This document shows positions 36,359 to 45,359 of a stretch of DNA of 64,000 bases, one piece after another. The notes under the pieces are model-generated. The model worked only from the letters and a program-made list of their open reading frames with translations, made no database searches and was not told where the DNA came from. The stretch's first letter is position 1; the number at the start of each line of letters is the position of its first letter. Made by a program: the position numbers and the translations under genes. Location: the NCBI RefSeq assembly GCF_012034245.1, contig NZ_JAATEO010000006.1:1-64000 (forward strand). Direction: 5' to 3'. Origin of the DNA: Micromonospora thermarum. Its GTDB lineage: Bacteria > Actinomycetota > Actinomycetes > Mycobacteriales > Micromonosporaceae.

Positions 36359-36747
36359 GGCTGTGGGGTGCGGTCGAGGTCGACCCGGGTGGTGATCGGC
36401 GCGCTGCTGCTACCTCCCACCAACACCGATCCCGCACCGGCACCACCCGCCGCCGGCGGTAGGGTTCGGCCGGACACCGACGTGGAGATCGACCCGAAGT
36501 TGTCCTGTCCGACCACGACACCCCCGGAACCCGCAACGGAGAGCTGAGGCGTCGTGACAGGGCCACGCAGCGTCCGCCACGCCAGTGCCGCCGTGGCCAC
36601 CGACAGCAGCGTCGACGCGAAGAACCCGACCACGGTCACCCACCGGTCGGCGTTCTCGAGCCCCTGCCCGGTCAGAAACACGGCCCAGCCCACAAGCGAC
36701 GACCCGAACAACACCACGGCGGTGATCACTGACAGTGTCCGGCGCAT
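36355..36747 (-). CDS. two-TM membrane protein carrying the NLR-matching motif
   Basis: 130 residues. TM1 about 5-27 (LSVITAVVLFGSSLVGWAVF) and TM2 about 37-58 (VTVVGFFASTLLSVATAALA) make a hairpin. The soluble tail has GGVVVGQDNFGSISTSV (75-91), 11 of 17 residues identical to the motif near the NLR N-terminus. After a Pro/Gly/Ala linker comes a degenerate second copy, GSVLVGGSSSAPITTRV (106-122). It sits immediately upstream of and coupled to the NLR-like gene. By analogy with bacterial amyloid-signalling pairs it would be the membrane-acting effector; no named family is recognised. The ribosome site is weak. Confidence 0.8.
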   Translation of the reverse strand: MRRTLSVITAVVLFGSSLVGWAVFLTGQGLENADRWVTVVGFFASTLLSVATAALAWRTLRGPVTTPQLSVAGSGGVVVGQDNFGSISTSVSGRTLPPAAGGAGAGSVLVGGSSSAPITTRVDLDRTPQP

Positions 36748-36889
36748 GCACTCACAACTACCATCGCCGGCCCGCCGCGAGCAACGGACCTCGCCCATCC
36801 GGATCTCGCTGTCTGCACGCGCCACGTGCGTCGTGTCCGAGGGCCGACACTCGCCCGACGCCCTTCGCCTCAGGATGTGCGGCGGCATC

Positions 36890-36924
36890 GGAACGGGCCG
36901 CCACAGCGCGTGGCGGCCCGTTCC
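36890..36924 (-). terminator. strong terminator after the Liv-type operon
   Basis: A perfect 15-bp stem (GGAACGGGCCGCCAC, 36890-36904; complement 36910-36924) with an AGCGC loop. It isolates the NLR pair from the upstream transport operon. Confidence 0.9.
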
Positions 36925-36959
36925 CGATCCCTCCGCCGGCCTGGCGACCGACGGCCGGG

Positions 36960-38231
36960 TCAGGATGTCGGAATGGCGTCCTCGGGCGGTGCGACCGGCG
37001 GCTCGGGGAACTCCCGGACCTGGTCCTCGCCGTCGTCGGTGATGTAGGTCGGACCGAAGTAGGACTGCACTCCGTTCTGCACCTTGTTCAGCCGGACGCC
37101 GCTGTAGCCGGCGTGGACGAACTTGCTGTACCGGAACGGGGTCAGGCCCGGTCCCCGGAAGCCGCCCTTCTGCACCGCCTCGACCAGCTTCTCCCGGGTG
37201 AGGTCCGGCCCCGCTGAGAGCAGCGCCTGAATGAAGGTGTACGCCATCGAGTAGCCGTAGATGGCGTTGCCGTCGAGCGGGTTCGCGGCGTTGTAGTGCT
37301 CGTGGATCTTCCGGAACGCCCGGATCCACGGGTCGTTCGCGTCGCCGGCCATCGGCAGGTAGTTGTCGGCGATCATGCCCTCCAGGATCACCTTCTTGTC
37401 GCCGAGCTGCTTCGACAAGGTGGTGTAGTCGGCGCCCACGTTGGACACGATCCACTGGGCCTTGAATCCCTGGGCGGCGGCCTGGCCCATGGCGAGCGCG
37501 GTGAAGCCGGGAATGGTCGCGGAGACGACCACCTCGCAGCCGGCTGCCTTCAGGGCGCCGATCGCCGGGCCGACCTGCTGGTTCGTGGTGGTGTAGGTCT
37601 GCTTTGCCGCCACCGGCCCGAGGATCTTCTCGACCCCGGCGAGGGAGTCGCGCCCGAAGTCGTCGTTCTGCCCGAAGTGGCACACCTTCCGGTTCGGGAA
37701 CTCCTTCTTCACGAAGGTGGCCAGGATCTTGCCCTCCACCGTGTAGTCCGGCTGCCACCCGAAGGTGGTCGGGTACCTGTCGGGCTGGTTCCAGGTGCGG
37801 CTGCCGGAGGAGACGAAGAGGTCCGGCACTTTCTGAGCCTTGACGAACTCCAGCACGTTGGTGTGGGTGGGGGTGCCCAGGCCGCCGAGGAGCGCGAAGA
37901 CGTTGTCGTCGAGGACGAGCTTGCGGACGACGTTCTCGGTGTTCGCGGGGTTGTAGCCGTCGTCCATCACCTTGTAGACGATCTTCCGGCCGTTCACCCC
38001 GCCGTTGCTGTTGACGTGCTCGAAGTACGCCTTGGTGGCGGCGGAGATTCGGGAGTAGCCGGGGGCGGCCGGGCCGGTGAGCGGTTGATGGGTGCCGATC
38101 ACGATCTCGCTGTCGGTGACGCCCGGGACGTTCTCGGCCGCCTGCTGGGCGTCGTTGGCGCAGGCCGAGGCGCCGACCAGCAGGGCGAGGCCGGTGGCCG
38201 CCGCGAGACCGCGGCGTGCGATGGGATACAT
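36960..38231 (-). CDS. branched-chain-amino-acid-type ABC binding lipoprotein
   Basis: 423 residues. The lipoprotein signal (RGLAAATGLALLVGASAC) is followed by a periplasmic-binding type I fold (SEIVIGTHQPLTGPAAPGYS, FALLGGLGTPTHTNVLEFV, GFTALAMGQAAAQGFKAQWI). Real ligands of this family include amino acids, amides, short-chain acids and aromatics. The start at 38231 follows AGGAG. It is the last gene of the acyl-CoA ligase-LivGFHM operon, 49 bases after livM, and is followed by the terminator. Confidence 0.92.
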   Translation of the reverse strand: MYPIARRGLAAATGLALLVGASACANDAQQAAENVPGVTDSEIVIGTHQPLTGPAAPGYSRISAATKAYFEHVNSNGGVNGRKIVYKVMDDGYNPANTENVVRKLVLDDNVFALLGGLGTPTHTNVLEFVKAQKVPDLFVSSGSRTWNQPDRYPTTFGWQPDYTVEGKILATFVKKEFPNRKVCHFGQNDDFGRDSLAGVEKILGPVAAKQTYTTTNQQVGPAIGALKAAGCEVVVSATIPGFTALAMGQAAAQGFKAQWIVSNVGADYTTLSKQLGDKKVILEGMIADNYLPMAGDANDPWIRAFRKIHEHYNAANPLDGNAIYGYSMAYTFIQALLSAGPDLTREKLVEAVQKGGFRGPGLTPFRYSKFVHAGYSGVRLNKVQNGVQSYFGPTYITDDGEDQVREFPEPPVAPPEDAIPTS

Positions 38232-38280
38232 GGTTCTCCTGTCCTGTACGAGGGTGGTGGGGGTGGATGCGATCGGTGGC

Positions 38281-39414
38281 TCAGCGGCTCGGGGCTCTCC
38301 GCCGGAGCCGCGCGGCCAGCGAGCGGGCGGCACCCTGCAGGCCGACGGGAGCCACGAGCATGACGACGATGAGGATCAGCCCGAACACGGCCAGGGCGAG
38401 GTTGCCCTCCAGCCGCTGGGCCAGGTCCGAGGGCAGGGTGAAGGTCTCGGTGATCAGGCTCGGCAGGTCCTGCAGCGCCACCAGCAGGATCGCCCCCCAG
38501 ACCGCGCCGACGAGGCTGCCCAGGCCGCCGATCACGATGGCCATCAGCAGGAACAGCGAGAGGTCGAGCGCGAACTTGCCCGGGGCGACGGTCGCCGTCA
38601 GCACGGCGTACACGCCGCCGCCGAGGCCGGCGCAGGCGGCGCTCACCACGAAGGCGAGCACCTGACTACCGGCGACGTGGATCCCGGAGAGCCGGGCGGC
38701 CACCTCGTCGTCGCGGACGGCCCGCAGCGAGCGGCCGAACCGGCTGCGCACCAGGTTCGCCATGAGCAGCATCGTCAGCAGCGCGGCGACCAGCGCGATC
38801 CAGGCCAGCCAGCGCTCGGGCTGGAAGTACGCGCCGAGGAACGCCGGCGGCGTCTCCGTCGGGAAGCGCAACCCCTGCTCCCCGTTGAAGACGTCGGTGA
38901 AGATCGTCGTGATCGCCGGGACCAGTGTCGCGACGGCGAGCGTGACACCGGCCAGGTAGGGCCCGCGCAGCCGGGCGGCGGCCAGCCCGATGACCAGGCC
39001 CACCACCGCGGTCACCGCGACGGCGAGCAGCAGCGACAGCGGCAGGATCCACCGGCCCTGCACCGCCCGTTCGTCGAAGGCCTGCTGGGTCAGGGCCACG
39101 GTGTACGCGCCGGTCGCCATCAGCGCCCCGTGCCCGAGGGAGAGCTGGCCGTTGAGCCCGACCAGCACGGTGTAGCCGGCGGTCACGCACAGGAACGCGC
39201 AGACCCGGGCCACCTGGAGGTTCTGGTACGGCTCGAGCTGGTTGGTCACGAGCACGACGACGGTGCCCGCGAGCACGGCCAGGACCAGGTGGCGCAGCAG
39301 GGTGGAGCCACCGGTGGCGGGGGTGCCCGGCGGGCCGGGCAGCAGCCGGCGTAGCGGCGACGGCCGGGTGGGCTGCGGATCTGGTGTGGACACGTCGGTC
39401 CGAGTGGCGGTCAC
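38281..39414 (-). CDS. ABC transporter permease, LivM type
   Basis: 377 residues with about nine to ten TM helices. LNGQLSLGHGALMATGAYT and the cytosolic EAA-like FGRSLRAVRDDEVAARLSGI are LivM signatures. The GTG start overlaps the stop of the LivH gene (GTGA). The N-terminus (about 1-45) is a Pro/Thr-rich cytosolic extension. It pairs with LivH to form the membrane channel. Confidence 0.93.
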   Translation of the reverse strand: MTATRTDVSTPDPQPTRPSPLRRLLPGPPGTPATGGSTLLRHLVLAVLAGTVVVLVTNQLEPYQNLQVARVCAFLCVTAGYTVLVGLNGQLSLGHGALMATGAYTVALTQQAFDERAVQGRWILPLSLLLAVAVTAVVGLVIGLAAARLRGPYLAGVTLAVATLVPAITTIFTDVFNGEQGLRFPTETPPAFLGAYFQPERWLAWIALVAALLTMLLMANLVRSRFGRSLRAVRDDEVAARLSGIHVAGSQVLAFVVSAACAGLGGGVYAVLTATVAPGKFALDLSLFLLMAIVIGGLGSLVGAVWGAILLVALQDLPSLITETFTLPSDLAQRLEGNLALAVFGLILIVVMLVAPVGLQGAARSLAARLRRRAPSR

Positions 39415-40289
39415 ACGTGCCTCGCTTTCACGCTGGAGAAGAGGCCACCGGGGCGGACCAGGAGGACCGTCAGAAGCAGGACGAGGACGGCCAGCGGGGT
39501 GGTGTCGGGGCCGAGATAGCCGGTGACGTAGGACAGGATCAGGCCGACCAGCAGCCCGCCGACCACGGCTCCGGCCGGACTGTCCAGGCCGCCGACCACG
39601 GCGGCGGTGAACGCGACGACGAAGACCATGTCCATCGCGTGCGGGTGCAGTCCCAGCCCGGTGGGGATGACCAGCATCCCGGCGAGGGCGCCGACCGCGG
39701 CGGCCAGGGCCCAGCCCACCGTGAGCATGCGGCCGACGTTGACGCCGAGCAGCCGGGACACCTCGGGCGCGAAGGCGGACGCCCGCATCCGCAGGCCGAT
39801 CGGCGTCCGGGTGAACAGCAGCGCGAGCAGCACCACGACCACCATGACCGCGCCGAACACCCACAGGTCGTACGGCGAGACGGCGGCGATCCCACCGACC
39901 GAGAGAGCGTCGGTGTCGAACGGTACGGTCGCCGGCCGGTACTCGCTGCCGAAGACCATGCCGAGCACCGCCTGGATCAGCAGCACCAGGCCGAGGGCGA
40001 CGATGACGTCGCCCAGCGGATTGGCGTGCCCGACGAAGCGCATCAGCACCCGTTCCACGAGCGCACCCAGGGCCAGACCGGCCAGGACGGCCGCGCCGAG
40101 GCCCAGCCAGTACGAGCCGGTCGCGGAGACGACGGCGTAGCCGACGTAGGCCGTCGCGACCGCCATCGCACCCTGCGCGAAGTTGACCAGGCGTGCCGCC
40201 CGCCAGATGAGCACCAGGGCGAGGGCGAACGCCGCGTAGACGGCGCCGGTGGACAGGCCGTCGAAGGTGAGGAACAAGAACCGGTCCAA
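39411..40289 (-). CDS. ABC transporter permease, LivH type
   Basis: 292 residues with about eight TM helices; GLSTGAVYAAFALALVLIWR, LVNFAQGAMAV and IGLRMRASAFAPEVSRLLGV are typical. No ATG fits the family start; TTG at 40289 with GGAAGGA 8 bases upstream is chosen. It is 29 bases after livF and overlaps livM. Confidence 0.9.
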   Translation of the reverse strand: MDRFLFLTFDGLSTGAVYAAFALALVLIWRAARLVNFAQGAMAVATAYVGYAVVSATGSYWLGLGAAVLAGLALGALVERVLMRFVGHANPLGDVIVALGLVLLIQAVLGMVFGSEYRPATVPFDTDALSVGGIAAVSPYDLWVFGAVMVVVVLLALLFTRTPIGLRMRASAFAPEVSRLLGVNVGRMLTVGWALAAAVGALAGMLVIPTGLGLHPHAMDMVFVVAFTAAVVGGLDSPAGAVVGGLLVGLILSYVTGYLGPDTTPLAVLVLLLTVLLVRPGGLFSSVKARHV

Positions 40290-40318
40290 CCGGAGGATCC
40301 TTCCTGGAGACGGGCTTG

Positions 40319-41041
40319 TCAGAACCCGAGGTACGCGTGGCGGAGCTTCTCGTCGTCGCGCAACTGCGCCGCCCCGGTGGCCATGACCACCCGGCCGAGG
40401 GACATGACGACCCCCTGGTCGGCGACGGCGAGGGCACTGCGCACGTTCTGCTCGACGAGCAGGACGGTCAGCCCCTCGCTGTCGCAGAGGCGGCGCAGCA
40501 GCGCCATGATCTGCGCGGTCACCCGGGGGGCGAGCCCGAGCGACGGCTCGTCGAGCAGCAGCAGCTTCGGGCGTCCGATCAGCGCCCGCCCGAGGGCGAG
40601 CATCTGCCGCTCTCCGCCGGAGAGCTGGTGTCCCGCGTGCCGGCGCCGCCGGGCCAGTGGCTCGAACAGCTGGTACACCTCGTCCTGCGCCAGCCGGGCG
40701 TCGGCGCGGTCCCGGCGCCACAGCCCGCCGAGGCGCAGGTTCTCGTCGACGGTCAGTTCGGCGACGATGCCGCGCCCCTCGGGCACGTGTGCCAGGCCCC
40801 GCCGTACGAGGCCTTCGACGCGGACGGCCCGTAGGTCGGCGCCGTCGAAGAGGACCCGGCCGCCGGTGGGTCGGAGCAGGCCGGAGAGCGTGCGCAGCAG
40901 GGTGGTCTTGCCGGCACCGTTGGCCCCGAGCACGGCGGCGATGGTCCCGGCAGGCACGCTGAGCGTGACCTCCCGCAGTACCGGCACCGGGCCGTAGCCG
41001 GCGCTGAGCCCGTCGACCTGGAGGATGGGGTCGACGCTCAT
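40319..41041 (-). CDS. ABC transporter ATP-binding protein, LivF type
   Basis: 240 residues. Walker A GANGAGKTT, Q-loop region, signature QLSGGERQMLALGRAL, Walker B LLLLDEPSLGLAP and H-loop LLVEQNV are all present. The ATG overlaps the livG stop (ATGA). It energises uptake with LivG. Confidence 0.95.
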   Translation of the reverse strand: MSVDPILQVDGLSAGYGPVPVLREVTLSVPAGTIAAVLGANGAGKTTLLRTLSGLLRPTGGRVLFDGADLRAVRVEGLVRRGLAHVPEGRGIVAELTVDENLRLGGLWRRDRADARLAQDEVYQLFEPLARRRRHAGHQLSGGERQMLALGRALIGRPKLLLLDEPSLGLAPRVTAQIMALLRRLCDSEGLTVLLVEQNVRSALAVADQGVVMSLGRVVMATGAAQLRDDEKLRHAYLGF

Positions 41042-41883
41042 GAGCCGGCCCCCCGGCTCGGCGCGGTCCCGGTCACCTCGGTCGGCACGTCGGCGCCGAG
41101 GTAGGCCTCGGTCACCTTCGGGTCGTCGCGCACATGATCGGGCGGCCCGGCGGCGATGACCTTGCCGAAGTCGAGCACCACGATCTCGTCGCAGACGGAC
41201 ATGACCAGATCCATGTGGTGCTCGACGAGCATGATCGAGCACGCGCCGTCCGCGTGGCCCGGCAACGCGGTGATGAGCTCGCCGAGCTCGGCGATGTCGT
41301 CGGCGCCGAGCCCACCGGCCGGTTCGTCGAGCAGGAGCAGGCGAGGTCGGGCGATCAGGGCGCGGGCCAGGGCGACGCGTTTGCGCACGGCGTACGGCAG
41401 GGTGGCGGGGGCCGCGGCGGCGTGCTGCGCGACGCCCAGCTCGGCCAGCAGGTCCAGGGCCCGTTCCCGCAGCCGCCGTTCGTCGCGGTCGCTCCTCGGG
41501 AGGCCGAACAGGGCCGCGGCGAAGCCGGCGCGGGCGGCGTGGCTCGCGCCGGCCATCACGTTCTCCAGGACGGTGAGGCCCGGGAACAGGCCGACGCCCT
41601 GGAGCGTGCGGGCGATGCCGAAGTGGGTCAACCGGTGCGGGCGCGGCCGGAACGGTCGGCCGTCCAGGGTGAGCGATCCGCTGGTCGGCGCGACGAAGCC
41701 GCAGACCACGTTGAACAACGTCGTCTTGCCGGCGCCGTTGGGGCCGATCACGCCGACGATCCGGCCGGCGGGTACCCGCAGGGTGACGTCGTCGAGCGCC
41801 ACGAGCCCGCCGAAGCGCACGCCGACCTGGTGCAGCGCCAGGTCGATGCCGTCAGAGGGAGTGCCGGGTGGTGGGTGGGTCAT
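41038..41883 (-). CDS. ABC transporter ATP-binding protein, LivG type
   Basis: 281 residues. Walker A GPNGAGKTT, Walker B LLLLDEPAGGLG, H-loop MLVEHHMDLVMSVCD. The signature region is divergent: LPYAVRKRVALARAL in place of LSYGQQRRLEIARAL, so the canonical Ser-Gly-Gly is absent, as in many LivG proteins that use YG. The ATG at 41883 is preferred over the GTG six bases upstream because GAGG is spaced 5 bases from it. It lies 81 bases after the acyl-CoA ligase gene. Confidence 0.92.
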   Translation of the reverse strand: MTHPPPGTPSDGIDLALHQVGVRFGGLVALDDVTLRVPAGRIVGVIGPNGAGKTTLFNVVCGFVAPTSGSLTLDGRPFRPRPHRLTHFGIARTLQGVGLFPGLTVLENVMAGASHAARAGFAAALFGLPRSDRDERRLRERALDLLAELGVAQHAAAAPATLPYAVRKRVALARALIARPRLLLLDEPAGGLGADDIAELGELITALPGHADGACSIMLVEHHMDLVMSVCDEIVVLDFGKVIAAGPPDHVRDDPKVTEAYLGADVPTEVTGTAPSRGAGS

Positions 41884-41964
41884 CTTCACCTCGTGAGGGA
41901 CGCGGCGTCGGTTACGCGCGGTGCGGGGTCGGGCGAGGCATGGGGGTGGTCCTGCGTGTCCGCG

Positions 41965-43497
41965 TCACCCGTACAGCTCCTTCTTGATCTCGCGCTTGAG
42001 GAGCTTGCCGGTCGGGCCCTTCGGCAGTTCCTCGACGATGCGGACCTGCCGGGGGTACTTGTACGCCGCCAGCCGCTCCTTGCAGTAGGCGACCAGGTCG
42101 TCGGGCGTCACCTCGGCGTCCGGCTTGACGCTGAGCACCGCCACGACCTCCTCGCCGAGCTTGTCGTCGGGACGCCCGATCACCGCGGCCTCGGCGACCG
42201 CCGGGTGTGCGTACAGGACCTCCTCGACCTCACGGGGGTAGACGTTGTAGCCACCGCGGATGATCAGGTCCTTCTTGCGGTCGACGATGAAGAGGTAACC
42301 GTCCTCGTCGGCGTACGCCAGGTCTCCGGTGTGGAACCAGCCGCCGCGGAACGCCCCCGCGGTCGCCTCGGGGTTCTTGTAGTAGCCCTTCATGACGTTG
42401 TGTCCGCGCACGACGATCTCGCCGACGTGCTCGGGCCCCGGCGGCAGCGGCCGGTCGAGATCGTCGACGATGCGGGTCTCCACACCCCAGATCGGCTTGC
42501 CGATGGAGAGCACCTTGCGCTGCTCGGCGCTGATGTTGAAGGTCGTCGTGCTGGCCGTCTCGGAGAGGCCGTAGCCCTCCAGGATCACCACTCCGGGGAC
42601 CTTCTCCTCGAAGGCCCGGATCACCTCGCCGGGGATCGCCGCGCCGCCGGAGACACCGACCCGCAACGACGAGACGTCCCGGCCGGTGAGGTCGGCCTGC
42701 AGCAGCGCGAAGTACATGGTGGGCACCCCGGCGAAGATCGTGCAGCGGTGCCGCTCGATGGCGTCGACCACCGGCTCGACCTCGAAGCGGGGCACGAGCA
42801 CGATGGTCCCGCCGTACCGGACCGATACGTTGAGCACGCTGGAGAGCCCGAACACGTGGAACAGCGGCAGCACAGCCACGCTGATGTCGTCCTCGGCGAA
42901 GCCGAACAGCTCGCCGCCGACGGTGCAGTTCATGTAGAGCTGGAAGTGGGTCAGCTCGGCGCCCTTGGGCTGGCCGGTCGTGCCGCTGGTGTAGAGCAGC
43001 ACGGCGGTGTCGTCGGCCTGGGTCGGCTCGATGTCTCCGGTGTCCTCGGCGCGGAAGAGTTCGTCGTACGACCGGGTCCCCTCGGGCCGCCGGTCACTGC
43101 CGGGCAGGTTCACCACGTACGTCGTCACGCCCTCGACCTCGGCGGCCCCCTTGGCCGCCTCCTCGGCGAAGAGTTCGAAGGTGACGAACACCTTCGTGTC
43201 GGAGTCCGTCAGGTGGTAGGCCACCTCGCCGGCGCGCAGCAGCGGGTTCAGCGGGACCATCACCATGCCGGCCTTGAGGATGCCGAAGTACGTGAAGAGG
43301 AACTGCGGCAGGTTGGGCAGCTGCACCGCCACCTTGTCGCCGCGGCGCAGGCCGAGCCGCAGCAGGCTGGCGGCCACCCGCCCGGAGAGCTCGTCGACCT
43401 GGGCGTAGCTGAAGGTCAGGTCGTTGACGTGGCAGAGCGGCTTGTCCGGGTGCTCCCGGCGGGGCTCCCGGAGGATGGTGGCGAGGTTGAAGCTCAT
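41965..43497 (-). CDS. long-chain/aryl acyl-CoA ligase (AMP-forming)
   Basis: 510 residues. AMP-binding motifs VLLYTSGTTGQPKGAELTH (P-loop), EGYGLSETAS, FHTGDLAYADEDGYLFIVDR and the C-terminal PTGKLLKRE with the catalytic Lys. It activates a carboxylic acid with ATP and CoA; the acyl specificity is not readable. AGGAGGAG precedes the ATG. It is the first gene of an operon with LivGFHM and a binding protein, so the imported solute is probably an acid that this enzyme activates. A palindromic operator is 139 bases upstream. Confidence 0.93.
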   Translation of the reverse strand: MSFNLATILREPRREHPDKPLCHVNDLTFSYAQVDELSGRVAASLLRLGLRRGDKVAVQLPNLPQFLFTYFGILKAGMVMVPLNPLLRAGEVAYHLTDSDTKVFVTFELFAEEAAKGAAEVEGVTTYVVNLPGSDRRPEGTRSYDELFRAEDTGDIEPTQADDTAVLLYTSGTTGQPKGAELTHFQLYMNCTVGGELFGFAEDDISVAVLPLFHVFGLSSVLNVSVRYGGTIVLVPRFEVEPVVDAIERHRCTIFAGVPTMYFALLQADLTGRDVSSLRVGVSGGAAIPGEVIRAFEEKVPGVVILEGYGLSETASTTTFNISAEQRKVLSIGKPIWGVETRIVDDLDRPLPPGPEHVGEIVVRGHNVMKGYYKNPEATAGAFRGGWFHTGDLAYADEDGYLFIVDRKKDLIIRGGYNVYPREVEEVLYAHPAVAEAAVIGRPDDKLGEEVVAVLSVKPDAEVTPDDLVAYCKERLAAYKYPRQVRIVEELPKGPTGKLLKREIKKELYG

Positions 43498-43635
43498 GCT
43501 GCTCCTCCTGAGGCGGAGAGTCGCGGTATGTCGAGCGACCTGACAGCCGGCCTACGCCCCGCACCCGTGGACATCACGGCATGACGAGGCTCACCCGGGT
43601 TGTCACGTTCGCTCGGTCACGTTCACTGGACGCCG

Positions 43636-43651
43636 TACCGACCAGTCGGTA
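43636..43651. promoter_or_regulatory. TetR-type operator A
   Basis: TACCGAC-CA-GTCGGTA, a 16-bp palindrome between the divergent acyl-CoA ligase and carboxyltransferase genes. The same palindrome occurs at 48253 and 50245. Confidence 0.85.
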
Positions 43652-43821
43652 TGTTCTGCGTCCGGCGACGGTAGCGAGCCGCCGGCATGTGCGTCAATGG
43701 GCAGACAGGTGGGGCCTTCGAACGCGCGAGGCTGTGGACTACCCGCACCGGCCGCGGGACCCCGGCGCCAGGCGACCGGTCGGGCCCCCGCGCTGAGGCG
43801 AGCCGGACGGGAGCGTGCGAC

Positions 43822-45345
43822 GTGAGCGGTGACGAGCCGTCCACCGGGGAGACCGCCGCGGGCGGAGACCCGGTCCCGGCCGAGCTGGCCGAGGTGCGGG
43901 AGCGCCAGGCCGCGCTGCTCGACCCGGCCCGCGCCGAGGCGGTGGCGAAACGACACGCGGCGGGGCGGCGCACCGTACGGGAGAACCTCGCCGACCTGCT
44001 CGACGAGGGCACCTGGCTGGAGTACGGCGGCCTGGCCGTGGCGGCGCAGCGCTCCCGCCGGCCGCTCGCGGAACTCACCGAGGCGACCCCCGCCGACGGC
44101 GTGGTCGTCGGGGTCGGCCGGGTCGGCGGTGCCCGTGTCGGCACGGTCGCGTACGACTACACCGTGCTGGCGGGCACCCAGGGTCTGACCGGGCACCGCA
44201 AGACCGACCGGCTGTTCGAGATCGTCGCGCGGGAGGACCTGCCCGTCGTCATCTTCGCCGAAGGCGGCGGTGGCCGCCCCAGCGACACCGACCATCCGAC
44301 CGTGGCGGGCCTGGAGCTGACGACCTTCGCGTCGCTGGCTCGGCTGCGCTCGCTGCGGGTCGGGATCGCGGCCGGCTTCTGCTTCGCCGGCAACGCGGCG
44401 CTGCTGGGCACGTGCGACGTCACCATCGGCGTCGCGGGCGCCAGCATCGGCATGGGCGGGCCGGCGATGGTGGAGGCGGCCGGGCTGGGCACGGTCGCCC
44501 CGGCGGACGTCGGCCCGCTCGAGGTGCACCTGGCCAGCGGCGCCGTGGACATCCGCGCGGCGGACGACGCCGACGCCGTGCGCCTGGCCAGGCTGGTGCT
44601 GGGCTATGCGAACGGGCGACCGGTGAACGGAAGCCACGAGGACCAGCACCACCTCCGCCGCGTCATGCCGGAGAACCGGCGCCGCGCCTACGACGTACGC
44701 GGTGTCATGCGCCTGCTGTTCGACGTGGGTTCGGTGCTCGAACTCCGGGAGCGGCACGGTCGGTCCCTGGTGACCGCGTTCGCCCGCCTCGACGGGCATC
44801 CGGTCGGCGTGATCGCCAACAACCCGCTGCACCGCGCCGGCGCCATCGACGCCACCGCCGCCGGCAAGGCGACCCGTTTCCTGCGGCTCTGCGACCGCCT
44901 CGGCCTGCCCGTGGTGAGCCTCTGTGACACCCCGGGGATCATGGTGGGTCCGGACGCGGAGCGGACCGGGCTGGTGCGGGCGGTCGGGGATCTCTTCACG
45001 GCCGGCGCGGCGCTGCGCACCCCACTGGTGACGGTGGTGCTGCGCAAGGCGTACGGGCTCGGCGCCATGGCGATGGCCGGCGGAGGCTTCCACGAGTCCC
45101 GCCTCACCCTCGCCTGGCCGACGGGTGAGGTCGGCGCGATGGGTCTGGAGGGGGCGGTGCGGCTCGCGCACCGCCGGGAGCTGGCGGCCATCGACGACGA
45201 CGCCGAGCGCCAGCGCCGGTACGACGAGCTGGTGGCGCTCGCCTACGCCCGCGGCAGGGCGCTCTCCGCCGCCGCGAGCTTCGAGCTCGACGACGTGGTC
45301 GACCCCGCGGACACCCGGACGAGGCTCCTCGCCGCGCTCTTCTGA
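43822..45345 (+). CDS. acyl-CoA carboxylase carboxyltransferase (beta) subunit
   Basis: 507 residues with two crotonase-like halves. The N half has VRENLADLLDEGTWLEYGGL, EGGGGRPSDTD and FCFAGNAALLGTCD; the C half has LCDTPGIMVGPDAERTGLVR and VVLRKAYGLGAMAMAGGG. It moves carboxybiotin to an acyl-CoA (propionyl-, methylcrotonyl- or longer acyl-CoA). No biotin-carrier/carboxylase subunit is nearby, so it must borrow one. The GTG start at 43822 follows GGGAG; the upstream 45 codons are not conserved. It is divergent from the ligase operon across operator A. Confidence 0.92.
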   Translation: MSGDEPSTGETAAGGDPVPAELAEVRERQAALLDPARAEAVAKRHAAGRRTVRENLADLLDEGTWLEYGGLAVAAQRSRRPLAELTEATPADGVVVGVGRVGGARVGTVAYDYTVLAGTQGLTGHRKTDRLFEIVAREDLPVVIFAEGGGGRPSDTDHPTVAGLELTTFASLARLRSLRVGIAAGFCFAGNAALLGTCDVTIGVAGASIGMGGPAMVEAAGLGTVAPADVGPLEVHLASGAVDIRAADDADAVRLARLVLGYANGRPVNGSHEDQHHLRRVMPENRRRAYDVRGVMRLLFDVGSVLELRERHGRSLVTAFARLDGHPVGVIANNPLHRAGAIDATAAGKATRFLRLCDRLGLPVVSLCDTPGIMVGPDAERTGLVRAVGDLFTAGAALRTPLVTVVLRKAYGLGAMAMAGGGFHESRLTLAWPTGEVGAMGLEGAVRLAHRRELAAIDDDAERQRRYDELVALAYARGRALSAAASFELDDVVDPADTRTRLLAALF

Positions 45346-45359
45346 CGTCCCGATCCGGG

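Noticed and set aside
36355..37758. 467-codon minus-strand ORF covering the two-TM gene and extending through the binding-protein gene
   Set aside because: Upstream of 36747 it is an out-of-frame shadow of the binding-protein gene; only the 130-residue end is coherent.
36960..41883. Urea (UrtABCDE) rather than Liv-type transporter
   Set aside because: Gene order, missing urease genes and the co-transcribed acyl-CoA ligase argue against urea uptake.
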